From Isoetes taiwanensis (lineage: Eukaryota > Streptophyta > Lycopodiopsida > Isoetales > Isoetaceae), in the NCBI GenBank assembly GCA_021234155.1, contig JAJEKV010000020.1, positions 4,204,563-4,268,562 of the forward strand: 64,000 nucleotides of DNA. The letters are read 5' to 3'. Positions 12,410 to 23,690 of the stretch are shown in pieces (within the stretch, counting starts at the first letter, position 1; each line of letters starts with the position of its first letter). A program made the translations under genes and the position numbers. The notes under the pieces were generated by a model. That model was not told where the DNA came from. It was given only the letters and a program-made list of their open reading frames with translations, and did not search any database.

Positions 12410-13784
12410 ATTAATTAGGAAGGCAGAGTTAGCTATGCTAAGGTCACATTAATTAAATAATCTAATTATGCAAGATTAGCTAATTAATAACTAATTAATT
12501 ATTAATTAGGGCAAATAGCAGTGCCACTTGGGCCAACTCGATTGGCCCTAATGAACTTGCTAATTGAAGACTAATCAAATTGGGGCCGTTCCAAATCGAT
12601 TTGCAGGGAACTTTGGGGAGGAGGAGCACCTAGTTCCAAGTCAGAGATACAGAGAATTTGGGAGACTGGGTTTCCAAGCAAGATACTGGTTAGTAGGCTT
12701 AGCTAGCTTGAGATTCTAGTTAGGGATTAAACCTTGCTTGCATAGATGAATGGTTAATCTTATATTGATGCTCTATTTGAAGTTATGGATTGATTTATGA
12801 ATTGTGATAGTCCTTTTGCTGCATCTCTTGTGCTTATGGGAGAAAGGGGGTAGAGACCTAAAGGCTAGAAGGAATAGAGATGCTTCTAGCTAGAATCCCA
12901 TAAATCCCAATAATTGCGGCCTGTGCACAAGAATCCACCTAGATGTGGATGTTATGCCATGATTGAGCACCATACGATGGACATAATGGTAAAGTGGAGA
13001 TGGAGCCTTGCTGAGCGTGGTTACTAGGGCTCTTATAGTGTGCTAGATTCATAGTCGGTCACTGTATGTAGGCTGGGTATGGGTCTGACACCCCTCTGGG
13101 TCGCAGGTGTTGCCTTGAAGGGCATCCTGGGGACTCGATAAGTGCAGGTGCTCCCAACTTATGGAATTTGGAGAGTTAAGTCGGGTATGGACGTGTGTGT
13201 TGCCACGGTCCTCTAGCCACCCATGGAACCATTGTGCTCCGGGAAGGGATTCGTCCCATTCCTGCCTCATCAGACCAAGGAGATGCAACCTGGAGTCTTT
13301 CTGCTGCACCTCTTGTGCTTATGGGATAAGGGGGATAGAGATCTAAAGGCTAGTAGGAATAGGTGATGTTTCTAGCTAGAATTCCATGAATCCATCCATA
13401 ACTTCAAGTAGAGCATTAATATAAGATTAACCATTCATCTAAGCAAACAAGGATTAATCCTTAACTAGAATATCAAGCTAGCTAAGCCTACTAACCGGTA
13501 TCTTGACTGGAACCATTGTCTCTCAAATTCTCCATCTCTCTGACTTGGAACTAGGTGCTCCTCCTCCCCAAAGTTCCCCCAAATCGATTTGGAGCAAATT
13601 GGAGTTGAGGCCCAATTTGATTAGTCCTCAATTAGCAAGTCCATTAACACCAATCGAGTTGGCCCAAGTGGCACTTGCTATTTGCCCTAATTAATAACTA
13701 CAGTTATTAATTAGCTAATCTTGCATAATTAGCTTGTTTATTTAATGTGACCTTAGCATAGCTAAATTTGCCTTCCTAATTAAT
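12410..13784. mobile_element. Fold-back element with ~400-bp inverted arms
   Basis: The left arm 12410-12800 is the inverted complement of the right arm 13384-13784. Matching blocks include GGAAGGCA, GCTATGCTAAGGTCACATTAA, GCCACTTGGGCCAACTCGAT and TTGGGGAGGAGGAGCACC. By eye the arms are about 90% identical. The ~580-bp spacer itself contains a direct repeat (12817-12905 and 13302-13390, both with CTCTTGTGCTTATGGG). There is no transposase ORF. No obvious target duplication was found. The transcript would form a long hairpin. A Mutator-type long-TIR or fold-back element fits. Confidence 0.85.
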
Positions 13785-13816
13785 CGCATAAAGGGTCAAT
13801 ATATCATTACGCACTC

Positions 13817-13864
13817 ACGGTGATGTGCCATGTATTTTGTACGTATAGCACATAAAATACATGG
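13817..13864. repeat. Palindrome sharing a segment with the LINE ORF1 start
   Basis: CCATGTATTTT and AAAATACATGG form an 11-bp inverted pair. The stretch GATGTGCCATGTATTTTGTA is also the reverse complement of sequence at about 9472-9495 beside the LINE ORF1 start, so one is a copied piece of the other. Confidence 0.6.
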
Positions 13865-14330
13865 AATGTCACACTGCTCTAGTTTCTCGGCCTTGTCCTT
13901 GGGGGATGCTTGGCTATTTGAATATTTTGGAACATCTTTTGGAGACGATGGTGGAAGAATAAGTTGTTTATTCTAAGGCGATGCTAGAAGAACAAGTTGC
14001 TTGTTTGCATTTGGGTCCGGGAGGACTCCAAGCTTTTAGCTACCTCATAATCATCATCTGGCACAAGGGATATCATGATGAAAATCATACATGAGCTTAT
14101 GAGCTTTTATATTGTGTTTGTAATTTAGTATCCTTTGTAATTCAAGCAAGCAATATGCGAGGCTCTTTTGGAGGGCATATGATCACAATAGTAAAATGCT
14201 TCTCCGTTGTTAAGCCTATGTAGCATTCATCCCCTTTCCTCTTTTTGCAGTTCTGCTATCTAATACAAATATTTCAAGGGCCTATTATTGTATCAGGTAG
14301 AAGGCCCTTATATCCAGCAGAGACCAGATA

Positions 14331-14540
14331 ATTGAATTGAATTGAATTGGATTGATTTTTATCGTCTGCGGAGACTAATTGGCATATGGGACCCAAACAA
14401 AGGATACAAGTGTATTATTGCTAGGATTATGAAGACCTTGTCCCATAGGGGTGCAATAGATTCGCGAACAATATCTTTCAATATGGCAACCTTCGTTCTC
14501 AGCTCAACTATCACCTTAAGGTTGCAAATCTAAGAGATCT
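14331..14540 (-). mobile_element. LINE 3' end with (GAATT)n tail
   Basis: Read on the minus strand, the element ends in a pentanucleotide tail, (CAATT)n on the minus strand and TTGAA repeats at 14331-14350 on the plus strand. The preceding 3' region resembles 25800-25960: both contain an attenuated match of the form ATTGGC..TGGGACCC..TTATTGC..GATTATGAAGAC. Such short tandem tails are typical of non-LTR retrotransposons primed at nicked target DNA. Confidence 0.6.
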
Positions 14541-14860
14541 ATAGAAGGATCAAGAAAACGACAAAGAAAGGGGGAGACAATGTCGGTGAGAATATTAGGC
14601 ACCTGCTTTGCACTACGAGACAGAGGCATTATGATCACAATCTAATTTACACTTTGTTGGGGCAATTGAATTGAACAGACCATTCTATAACATAGAAAAC
14701 AAGGATGCAATGCCAATGTCCACATTGTGAGGTATGATGATGTTGATCTCTTATCTAGACATACCTACTAAATATAAAAGATATAAACCATTCAGGCAAT
14801 GGTTCTTTTTTTTCTATAATTTTAAGTCAATTAAAGATTCCGACAAGATCAGCAGCCTGA

Positions 14861-14886
14861 CACGTGGAAGCCACGTAGGACCACGT
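14861..14886 (+). promoter_or_regulatory. Cluster of three ACGT-core boxes
   Basis: CACGTG (14861-14866) and two CACGTA copies (14872, 14882) lie 65-90 bp upstream of the exostosin ATG. G-box/ABRE-type ACGT cores bind bZIP and bHLH factors in plants. Function here is inferred from sequence and position only. Confidence 0.5.
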
Positions 14887-14952
14887 AGTCAGTCCAAAAT
14901 TTTCGCATGATAAGAAAACAGGGAAGCATTCAGAGCTCAGAGCTTAGCGGCT

Positions 14953-16866
14953 ATGGCGGATTCCGGCGTCGACGTAGAGCTTGCAGCTTCCAAGCTTCAA
15001 AGGAAAAAACACTTGGGTATGGCGGATCATATTTCTCGCCTCACAGGCCTGGCTTCAAGAGCCAAGCGGATTTCTCTTTCTTCCATTCCGGATTGGGCTG
15101 ATAGGGCATTCAAACATATCCCCTTTCCCGCTGCCGGATCTCCCCGTTCCAACGGATCAAAGAGGTGGAGCTTGCCTCCCCGGCCCCTTCTGCTCGTTCT
15201 TCTGTTAATGCAGCTCGTGATTCTGGCGGTAATTCGGAGTTCCTATCCATTATCGTGGCGCATTCAGCATGCCGGATCTCCTCATCATGAGCCCATTCTC
15301 AGGCGAGTTTCTTCCGACCATGCTGTTAAAATTTCTAATGAGGTCTCTGTTGATGCGGTGCCTGTAAAGGAGGTTGAGTTTGTGCAATTGGCCCATGAAT
15401 TTAAGGAGAATAATGATGCATTGCCGCAGATATCTTCTTTTGAGGAGGTTGCTACTTTAAAATCTGACGAACCTGATGCAAATGTGGTTGAATCTGATAA
15501 GAACAGTGATAGTGATGCTTCCGAACAAAGGTCTGAAGACAAAGCTGATGTAGAAACAGAGCTTAAATCTGAAGACAATAGTGCAGCTACAGAATTGGGA
15601 ATAGTAGAGTCTGAAGAAAACGATGAAAGGGAGGCGTCAGAAGCTAAGAAATCTATCGTAGAAGAGGAAGATACATCTCTGTGCAAAGGAATCAACATTT
15701 TCGTGTATGATCTACCGCAAGAATTAAATGCAGATTTAGTGGCGAACTGTTCTACCATGAATCCATGGGTTTCTATGTGCCCAGCATTTGAGAATGAAGG
15801 ATTAGGGCAAATAATGGAGAATTCAGCATGGCCAACGGCGAAAGAAGCATGGTTCGCATCACAGCATTATGCAGGAGAGCCTCATTTCCACAGTCGAATG
15901 AAAAAGCATCCATGCACAACAAATGATCCAGAATCTGCGAATGCATTCTACATTCCATTCTATGCCGGAATAGATGTAATGAGATTCTTGTGGGTTCAGT
16001 CTACAGCTGAAGAACGAGATATATTGTCCAAGAAGCTGCTGGAATGGCTAGATGGGCAGAAATATTGGGCCAGGAATGGAGGGGCCGATCATTTTCTCAT
16101 GGTTAGTGGGATTACATGGGATTTTAAGCGATCCCACGATGGAGGATATGGAACTAAATTTTTGCATATGCCCCAAACTAAGAACCTTACTATCCTTGTT
16201 GTAGAACGGGATCCCTGGGATGGTAGAGAACTTGGTATTCCATACCTTACCGGATTTCATCCGCGAAATGAGAACGATCTGCAAGAATGGCAGGAATTTG
16301 TCCGTGGTTCTAAAAGAGAACATCTTTTCTCCTATGCTGGAGCTGCAAAGGAGGGCATTGAGAATGATTTCAGAACTTTGATAGCTGATCAGTGTGTTGC
16401 ATCTGGAAGCTGTAACTACATGAATTGTTCCAACTGTGAGGAAGATCTGGCACCTCTTATGGATCATTTCCTCAGTTCTAAATTCTGTTTACATCCTAGA
16501 GGGGATATCTACACAAAAAGATCTATGTTCGATTCATTGGTAGCAGGTTGCATTCCAGTATTTTTTTGGAGGCAGAGTTTCTATTTACAATATGATCATT
16601 TTCTACCATCAGAAGGTAGCAGTTATTCTGTATTCATAGACAAGCAAGAAGTTAGAGATGGGAAGAATATCAGAGATTTTCTGCAAGAAATACCTGAAGA
16701 GACAGTTAAATCTATGCAGGAAGAGGTTATCTCTATGATCCCTAAGCTTGTCTATGCCACTGGTGAATTGGGTGATGATACAAAAGATGCCTTTGACATT
16801 GCCATTGATGCGGTTCTCAGAAAATTGAAGAAAAAGCTTCATCATCAATGGTCTCAGGCAAAATAG
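14953..16866 (+). CDS. Exostosin-family (GT47) glycosyltransferase, MUR3/XLT2-like
   Basis: An intact, intronless 637-aa gene. Residues ~77-95 are a hydrophobic anchor (LLLVLLLMQLVILAVI) after a basic cytosolic segment, giving the type II topology of Golgi enzymes. Residues ~130-230 form an acidic Ser/Glu/Asp-rich stem. The catalytic exostosin domain starts near residue 234 (INIFVYDLP) and includes AFYIPFYAG, FLMVSGITWDF, FSYAGAAKEG, CLHPRGDIYTKRSMFDS and AGCIPVFFW, the last two being the conserved GT47 nucleotide-sugar-binding region. Length and layout match plant xyloglucan galactosyltransferase-like proteins that add sugars to cell-wall polysaccharide in the Golgi. The exact sugar and acceptor cannot be deduced. 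The start is the first ATG in a long frame with no upstream in-frame alternative, and ACGT boxes lie just upstream. Stop TAG at 16864. Confidence 0.95.
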   Translation: MADSGVDVELAASKLQRKKHLGMADHISRLTGLASRAKRISLSSIPDWADRAFKHIPFPAAGSPRSNGSKRWSLPPRPLLLVLLLMQLVILAVIRSSYPLSWRIQHAGSPHHEPILRRVSSDHAVKISNEVSVDAVPVKEVEFVQLAHEFKENNDALPQISSFEEVATLKSDEPDANVVESDKNSDSDASEQRSEDKADVETELKSEDNSAATELGIVESEENDEREASEAKKSIVEEEDTSLCKGINIFVYDLPQELNADLVANCSTMNPWVSMCPAFENEGLGQIMENSAWPTAKEAWFASQHYAGEPHFHSRMKKHPCTTNDPESANAFYIPFYAGIDVMRFLWVQSTAEERDILSKKLLEWLDGQKYWARNGGADHFLMVSGITWDFKRSHDGGYGTKFLHMPQTKNLTILVVERDPWDGRELGIPYLTGFHPRNENDLQEWQEFVRGSKREHLFSYAGAAKEGIENDFRTLIADQCVASGSCNYMNCSNCEEDLAPLMDHFLSSKFCLHPRGDIYTKRSMFDSLVAGCIPVFFWRQSFYLQYDHFLPSEGSSYSVFIDKQEVRDGKNIRDFLQEIPEETVKSMQEEVISMIPKLVYATGELGDDTKDAFDIAIDAVLRKLKKKLHHQWSQAK

Positions 16867-18598
16867 TGGGTCCCTGAATATTAACCTCTTTCTGTTCAAT
16901 ACCCATTTTGGAATAACCATTATTGATGGTTTAGCGCTTACTACCATTTCATTCAATTCCAGCTATTACCTGAATCAGAGTTTTTTCTATGTGAATATAT
17001 TTTTATCAATAAGCTGATCCTAGCCAGATTTTGACCATGATCTGATTGACTTGACGTATTTACTGCCAGAATAACAAGGTTCTGATCTTTGAACTGATTA
17101 AGTTCATGACTGGCAGGTTCTAGCAAGTATTTGAGCATGATCGAAAAGGAAAATGAAGTGGAGTGGAACAATAGTTTGATCTCAAGTTAAGATCTGATCA
17201 GTAGCTAATTCTAATGAAATTATATATCAAGTTTTTTCCAGGTGTCCAGATTTAGCCATTGTAAGAGGATGCACTGCAAGCTTTTAAAGCAAATTTACTG
17301 AGGCATGTTGCTGGTTCTGGTACCTCTGATTGTGTGGATTTTGTTGTATCTGATGATGGAGAGAAGTATCACTTTTATATTAGCCTAAATGGGTTACCAA
17401 CCAGTTGCTGGGCCATCGGTTTCATGATGCATGGGACCCTCATGCACTTGCATTAAAAATAGTGACATGGTGCCAACATATCTGTATTTTCTTAGATCAG
17501 GAACAATGGTCTTGTCACCAGTGCTTTTCTTTATGACGTTTTTTCAACCTCTCTTTTTACCACTTTTGACTCATGCTTTGCATTTTCCCTCCTTTTAACC
17601 CTTGTGTTTTACACTTTTGCACCTTTAAACCCTACATTTTACACTTGTCCCTATTTTTTTCCTATAGTTTAGACTTTTCCTCTTTTAAACCCTATTTTTA
17701 TGTTCTGCATGTTACCAGCATTTGCATGGATGATGCTATATTTGCCCAATTTCATTGAAGGGGGTTTATTTTCTTGCAATCCTTTACTATTCCGTGATGA
17801 CAAGTCACTTATTTTTATGAGCATTTATCTCTGAGTCAATGTTGGGGTCAATTTGCTACACCAAAGCTAACAAGCAATAGTGATGCTCTATGATAAGAGC
17901 TAATAATGGCACATCTGGTGTATTTGAATTGACATGCTAACTGCTTCATTCTATACAATACATTCTTGAAAGCCGCCAATTGCATCTCTTATATTTAATT
18001 CTAGATTAATGATGATAGAATATTAATTCAATGGCTTGGCTTCACATTTTCTTTTCTAGTTGCTTTACTTGAATGCATTACCAACCCTATCTATTGTCAT
18101 GTGTGGTGTTTTGTAGCCTCCTTGGTGGTTAGAAGGTTGTAGAGGTTCAGTAGAGCATTTTTAATGTATGGTGTGGTGGCATGGTCACCGACCCACTGGA
18201 AAGTGGAACCGGTGGCCATGCCACAACATGGAAATTGTGAGCATTTTTTCCCCTCCTGGCTGCTGCGTCAATGGAGCTGGTTTTTTCTTTCGTGTTCGCG
18301 TTCTTTTCTCTCAAACCTACATGCGAAGATTTTGGTATGCTACGAAGGCGAGCTTTTCCAGTTGATTCAGGAATCAAGGGAGCTTCTAGAGGCTTTGGAT
18401 GGATGAAAAGATACTTTCTACTTTACAATCTCCTATGCAAATGGAGAATAGACCTGCAAGATTAAAAGGTTTGTTAAGACAAATATGTTTCCGCGACAAA
18501 TTTCTTTGCTTCTTACATGCTCAGTTTTATGTGGAGCCAAGCTTTCTGTGGATTCAAGCTCGCCAGATGGTATGGAGAGCTATTCAGAATAATTGAAC
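16867..18598. other. Exostosin 3' flank; no second gene recognised
   Basis: AT-rich sequence with degenerate direct repeats of a TTTTAAACCCT/TTTACACTT motif at 17575-17700. A coding-like stretch at 18160-18590 (HAKILVCYEGELFQLIQES, then KIKRFVKTNMFPRQIS) is interrupted by stops and ends at the copia LTR. It is unrecognised and may be a host-gene fragment. Confidence 0.4.
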
Positions 18599-19205
18599 TG
18601 TGAGAAAATCTAAGCACACTACAGAAACCTTAGTCACTTAGATCTTTATCTTAATGCAACTAACTTGAATTATCTCAAACATTGACTTGAATAGTCTCAA
18701 ACAATGGTTAATATATCTATTTAGCTATTAACCATAACAATAGACTTTCAACAACCACTATATCACACGATAATAATCATATTATCAGGGATTACACTTA
18801 CAAGGCAGAACTGGCGACGTCCCCCTTCCTAAATCATCCGATTCAGCTTAACTCACTTGTATTTCAATCTACATCTTGTTTTATATTGATGATCCGAACC
18901 GATTGCAGAGGTTCCGGACCTTCTATTGTAGCAGAAAGGCTAAAAGCCTTTTCTCCATTCGACCGTCATAACATTTCTATATTAGTGTTCAAAATGTTCG
19001 GATATTAAAACCATTGAGGCTTTTCTTATTTCAATATTGTTTTAAACCATTGCCACAAGTACTATTTTCTCTGGACCTTCTGAACTTAGGTATAAGACCT
19101 TCGATATTTATCAGACGAATATATCCATCTGCTCCAACCTATTTAGTTGTCTCTGAATCTAGGTATAAAACCTTCAAGATATATCTAACATGAATATATC
19201 TCACA
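18599..19205 (-). mobile_element. Ty1/copia LTR (3' LTR of a minus-strand element)
   Basis: 607 bp bounded by TGTGAGA...TCTCACA. A polypurine tract (GAAAGGGGAA on the minus strand, 19206-19215) abuts its inner edge, then the pol gene. A second copy, inverted and ~97% identical by eye, is at 27870-28375 plus 31984-32114. The five bases outside this LTR are TGAAC (18594-18598). Confidence 0.9.
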
Positions 19206-19276
19206 TTCCCCTTTCATGTTAGATAACTTTATCTTAAGAGTCACACAGCACTGTAACCTGTGCATACAATGAGTGA

Positions 19277-21094
19277 TTAATCTTCAAGATTTTTTTTTGA
19301 GTCATCAGCAAACTTCTCATCAGATTTCTGATCCCATGTAATACCTTTTGTATTAACCAACTGTTCATTTGTTATGCTCCTATCATATGGCATTACTCCA
19401 AGATAATTTTGCAATTTAACAGACCTGTGTAAAGGAAGATTCTTTGTCAATATATCTGTTGTCTGTTCTTCAGTCTCAATATACTCCACAGCAATTACTC
19501 CTTTTGCCACTAGATCTCTGATGTAATGAACGTGCAGCTCTATGTGTTTCGTACGTTCATGCAATACAGGATTTCTTGTTATTGCTAGGCAACTTAAACT
19601 ATCAGTAAACAGAACTGTAGGTCCACATTGAACAGCTCCTAGTTCACTTAGCGTTCTCCTTACCCATGCAATTTCCCTGGCTGCAAGTGATGCAGCGTTG
19701 TATTCTGCTTCTGCTGTGGACATGGCAATGCAACCTTGCTTTTTACTTCTCCATGATATGGTACAACCTCCAACCTGCAAAATATACCCTGATGTTGACT
19801 CTCTTGAGTCTAAATCCCCTCCCCAATCTGCATCTGAATATGCAGTTAGCATGAGCTCTTTATTTGAAAAGGTTAATCCTTCATTTTGAGTTCCCTTTAA
19901 AAATCTTAGTACTCGTTTGGCTGCAAGCCAATGCAACTTCCCTGGATTATTACAAAACCTACTCAATAAGTTTACACTGAATGCAATGTCAGGTCTGCTG
20001 CAATTTGCTGTATACAAAAGACACCCGATGAGTTCTCTGTATGGATATCTCTCCATTTCAGCTACTTCAATGTTTGTTTTAGGACTGTACTCAGACGACA
20101 ATTTCTGTCCTGCTGCCAATGGAGATCTTACACTATTGCAGGTTGTCATTCCGAATCTTTTAAGCATACATTGAATGTTCTCACTTTGTGTCAGTGTTAT
20201 CCTTTTGAGTTCTTGATCTCTATGCACCTCAATGCCAAGAAATCTTTTAAGAGGCCCCAAGTCAGTCATCTTGAATCTACTACTCAAGACTTCTTTGCAA
20301 TGTTTCAGAATTTTCACATCATTAGCAACTATTACATTATCATCCACGTATAATGCAATAATACAAAACAGATTATTCTCTTTGTATGCATACAAATTAC
20401 CATCATTTGCTAGCTTTGTGAAGCCTTGCTCTTTAAGAAATCCATCGATACACAAGTACCATTGCCTAGGTGACTGTTTTAGACCATACACGGCTTTTCT
20501 AAGCTTCCAAACCTTATCTTTTCCAACTTCAAAACCTGGAGCTTGTTGCATATAAATTTCCTCATTCAAGTCTGCATTCAAAAAGGCAATATTCACATCC
20601 ATGTGGTGAATCTCGAGATCTAAGGCATTTGCAAAAGCAAGTAGCATCCTTAGACTAGTCAATTTTACAATAGGGGAGAAGGTCTCATCATAATCAATGC
20701 CCTTTTTTTGTGAAAAACCCTGTGCAACTAGACGTGCCTTGAACTTTTTCTCACCATCATTGCCAATCTTGATTTTATATATCCATTTATTACCGACAAT
20801 ATTCCTGTTTTGAGGTTTTTCAACCAAATCAAAGGTTCTAGTCCTTGCAAAAGATTTCATTTCCTCTTCCATGGATGCTCTCCAGTTTTCTGAATTCTCT
20901 CTATCAATGGCTTGTGCATAACTTTTAGGAATATTAGGCTCTAAAATTGCCATTATTTCATTTACATCTACCTTTTCTTTCTGCAATCTCTTTGAAGTAC
21001 CTTCAGCAGTTCTTCCATATTTGTCAATATCTATTCCCTTGAGTCCTTCATTTAATTTAATCATTTCCAAACCTTCCCCTTCCTTTTCCAGCAT
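19277..21094 (-). CDS. Ty1/copia reverse transcriptase and RNase H
   Basis: A 605-codon open frame. It contains copia RT signatures in order: NWRASMEEEMKSF, NKWIYKIKIG, KARLVAQGFSQKKGIDYDET, HHMDVNIAFLNADL, the catalytic LYVDDNVIV, and the RNase H part with ADWGGDLDSRESTSGY, MSTAEAEYNAAS, ERTKHIELHVHYIRD and TDILTKNLPL. These enzymes copy the element RNA into DNA. The frame itself is open, but the element lacks protease and integrase. The ORF begins within the 3' end of gag, so an internal deletion joined gag directly to RT. The 3' LTR follows within 70 bp. Confidence 0.95.
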   Translation of the reverse strand: MLEKEGEGLEMIKLNEGLKGIDIDKYGRTAEGTSKRLQKEKVDVNEIMAILEPNIPKSYAQAIDRENSENWRASMEEEMKSFARTRTFDLVEKPQNRNIVGNKWIYKIKIGNDGEKKFKARLVAQGFSQKKGIDYDETFSPIVKLTSLRMLLAFANALDLEIHHMDVNIAFLNADLNEEIYMQQAPGFEVGKDKVWKLRKAVYGLKQSPRQWYLCIDGFLKEQGFTKLANDGNLYAYKENNLFCIIALYVDDNVIVANDVKILKHCKEVLSSRFKMTDLGPLKRFLGIEVHRDQELKRITLTQSENIQCMLKRFGMTTCNSVRSPLAAGQKLSSEYSPKTNIEVAEMERYPYRELIGCLLYTANCSRPDIAFSVNLLSRFCNNPGKLHWLAAKRVLRFLKGTQNEGLTFSNKELMLTAYSDADWGGDLDSRESTSGYILQVGGCTISWRSKKQGCIAMSTAEAEYNAASLAAREIAWVRRTLSELGAVQCGPTVLFTDSLSCLAITRNPVLHERTKHIELHVHYIRDLVAKGVIAVEYIETEEQTTDILTKNLPLHRSVKLQNYLGVMPYDRSITNEQLVNTKGITWDQKSDEKFADDSKKNLED

Positions 21095-21740
21095 ATAAGA
21101 TTTCTGAGTTTTCTTCTTCTTCCCCTTTTATAATATTTTTCTGCTCTATTTCAGTCCTTATCATTAGCTCAGCTCGCTCCCTGTTCCTAGCAACACTTCT
21201 AACTAGTGTAGACAGTTGCTCATATTCTGAAAAAGCTCTGGATAATGACAGTACATGAAAATCCTTTGTAATTGGTACTCCTGCTGCTTCCAGATCAGTG
21301 ACAATATTATCATATTTTTGGAAGAACTGAGTAAGATTATCATCATCCTTAAACTTCAATTTTCTAAGTTGTCTATCAAGCATTTCAATTTGGGAAGAAT
21401 TCTTAACCTCATAATGCTTGACTAGAAACTCCCACATTCCCTTTGGTGTCTTATTTTTTAACTTGAACATAATACTTGAACTTAGCTTGCTTGCAATTAT
21501 GCATCTGGCTTGCTGAGATCGTTTTGTATTATTTGTACTTCCACCAGCATTAACAGATGCTTTGCTTCCTCTACTACCAGTATTATCAATACTGCTCTCT
21601 CCTATGTCCACATTATCTCCTTCTATCAGATCCCATGGATCCTCAGCCTGGAGCACATAAGATGGATTCTCAAATGGGAAATTCATTGGTGTGCACAAAG
21701 AGGAATCAATATCTGCAGCATGTGAAGACGATGATGACAA
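21057..21740 (-). pseudogene. Ty1/copia gag, 5'-truncated
   Basis: The frame encodes a copia gag core (KTPKGMWEFLVKHYEVKN, then QLRKLKFKDDDNLTQFFQKY, then AELMIRTEIEQKN). It parallels the gag of the related element at 43-45 kb. The true gag start, PBS and 5' LTR are missing: upstream of about 21,700 the sequence switches to an unrelated region and then a LINE on the plus strand. The C-terminus overlaps the RT frame by about 40 bp through a deletion that removed the zinc knuckle, protease and integrase. Confidence 0.85.
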
Positions 21741-21755
21741 TGAAGCCGAACATTG

Positions 21756-22757
21756 TGAGGACGAAGAAATTAATGCTAAAGAAGGTAATGGTGATAATGA
21801 GGATGTGCCTAGACATAAATGACCTAGTTCAACTAGTAAAAGAGCTATACTTTTGTAATGATGGACTTAGTATGGATGTCACAGAAGTTAAAGAGGACAT
21901 TTTTGTCAAAGAGGATGTGTATAGGCAACTGAAGAGAATGCATAATGGTAAGGCTTCTGATTTTTCAGGTTTATCGGCTGAGCTCATTAAGTGGGCAGGA
22001 GATGATCTAATTAACAAACTCACAGACTTATTGAATAAAGCAGTTCAGCAAGGTTTACCAAAAGCTTGGTGCGAATGTAAGGTGGTTCCCATCCTTAAGT
22101 CTAGCAGTTAAAAGGAGGCTAAGAACTATAGAACTATAATGATTGGGAGTGTTTTTTAAAGCTTTTAGGAGGCATGTGGGAGCATAAGCTTAGTACTTGG
22201 GTTGATGAAAATGGGAAAAGGGCACATTCTCAAGCAGGGTTTAGAAAAACTCATAGCACGTTAGATCATCTGTTTACATTGAGAGTGATGATTGAGCAGG
22301 CAAAGGGGCCTGGGAAGGCTCTATTTCTAGCCTTTATTGACTTCTCAAAGGCATTTGACACTGTGCATCGAGAAGGTTTGGGTGTCAGGATGGTAAGATT
22401 GGGAGTTCCATTTGTTTTGAGAGGTGCAGTAGCATGTCTCTATGAAGAAGTCCTGGCCAAGTTGTCAACAGAGATGGCTACTGAGATTAGGAGCACAATT
22501 GGAGTCCATCAGGGGTGCCCATTGTCCCGACATTGTTTGATTTATACATAGATGAATTGGAAGAATGGCTCAGGGCCAATGGGCATGTAGGCCAAACTAG
22601 GTGATTTTGTGATTCAGCTTTTGCTACGCAGATGACATTGCGCTTTTGTCTGAGTCTCCAAAAGAACTCCAGAAACATTTGGAAATTCTCAATGCATTTT
22701 GTAGTCAATGTAAGATGAAGGTGAATTTGTCAAAATCTAAAATAATGGTATTTGGTA
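21756..22757 (+). pseudogene. LINE reverse transcriptase remnant
   Basis: Broken frames give non-LTR RT motifs in order: MHNGKASDFSGLSAELIKWA, WCECKVVPILKS, HSQAGFRKTHSTLDHLFTLR, ALFLAFIDFSKAFDTVHRE, IGVHQGCPLS, YADDIALLSESPKELQ, and MKVNLSKSKIMVFGT. The YADD box is the catalytic loop. A TAA after LKSSS and at least two frameshifts make it inactive. It is interrupted at 22,766 by the hAT-like MITE, whose 8-bp target duplication lies in this LINE. Confidence 0.9.
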
Positions 22758-22765
22758 CCATTAAG

Positions 22766-23318
22766 CATAGATACCTGGAATGCCGTTCCGCACTCCGTTC
22801 CCGTTCCAACACGCGTTCCCATGCTTGAGGCATTCCGGGAACTTCTCCTTACGTTCCCAAAGTGTGTCTTACCGGGAACATCATTGGGAACTCCGTTCCC
22901 GACGTTCCGGTTACAACGTTCCCAACATGGGAAAAGAAAAATAAAATTTCAACATTATCAAATGACCTAAAAGGTTAAATTTTACAAGAAAATAAAACCT
23001 AAAATAAATTGGCGGTCGTGGATATGGCGGAAGATAGTGACGTCTGAGTTTTTTCTTCAAGAAACAGGTCGAAATCAACCGTTTTAACAAGGAAACAAGT
23101 CGAAATCATAAATTTACATGTCTAGAGGTTTATAATTTCCATGTAAAATAAATTTGATAAACAAAGTAACGCAAGTAAAAAAGTACAAGTATAATCTCCA
23201 TTTTTAAGATTAAAAGGTTCAAATTCACGTTCCGGCAGTTCCCGTTCCCGCCCATTCCAGTTTCGGTTCCGGGGAGAAGGTCCACGTGATGAAAACGTTC
23301 CCGATCCGGGTATCTATG
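22766..23318. mobile_element. Non-autonomous hAT-like transposon (MITE)
   Basis: Terminal inverted repeats CATAGATACCTGGA at the left and, on the other strand, CATAGATACCCGGA at the right. It is flanked by a perfect 8-bp target duplication CCATTAAG (22758-22765 and 23319-23326). Many GTTCCC/GTTCCG copies lie in both subterminal regions, as hAT elements often show. It encodes nothing. An 8-bp duplication plus TIRs starting with CA point to hAT. It sits inside a LINE RT, so it is younger than that LINE. Confidence 0.85.
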
Positions 23319-23609
23319 CCATTAAGAGCTATTTTATTATGAATATATATGTTCTAAGGCTATCATGCCATATGAACATTTGCTATAATAGTAAAATTGC
23401 TCTTTAAGAGATATTTGTCATAAAACATAAATTGTCTGACATTTTTATGTATATTTATAAGAAAATATAACACGATATAGTCTTATTTTCATTTGGCCAT
23501 TATTATACATTACCCTTTGACATTTTAAACTTGAAAACTAGTTCAATAGGTTAATTATCCCAAGGGAATGCCAAATCCATTTTCAAAATCTAATTGATCC
23601 AAAGTTGGA

Positions 23610-23690
23610 TGTTCCCGTTCCGAAGTGTTCCGGTTCCAGTTTTTGGGGTGACTTTTCAGTTCCCGGTCTGGTTCCAGTTAAGCATGAGTT
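23610..23690. repeat. Fragment sharing GTTCCC/GTTCCG motifs with the hAT-like MITE
   Basis: A cluster of GTTCCCGTTCCG, TGTTCCGGTTCCAG and GTTCCCGG like the subterminal part of the element at 22,766. No TIR is visible, so it is a likely relic. Confidence 0.45.

Noticed and set aside
15285-16467. Minus-strand ORFs opposite the exostosin gene
   Set aside because: Shadows of a long, well-supported coding frame; their Ser-rich content mirrors the acidic stem.
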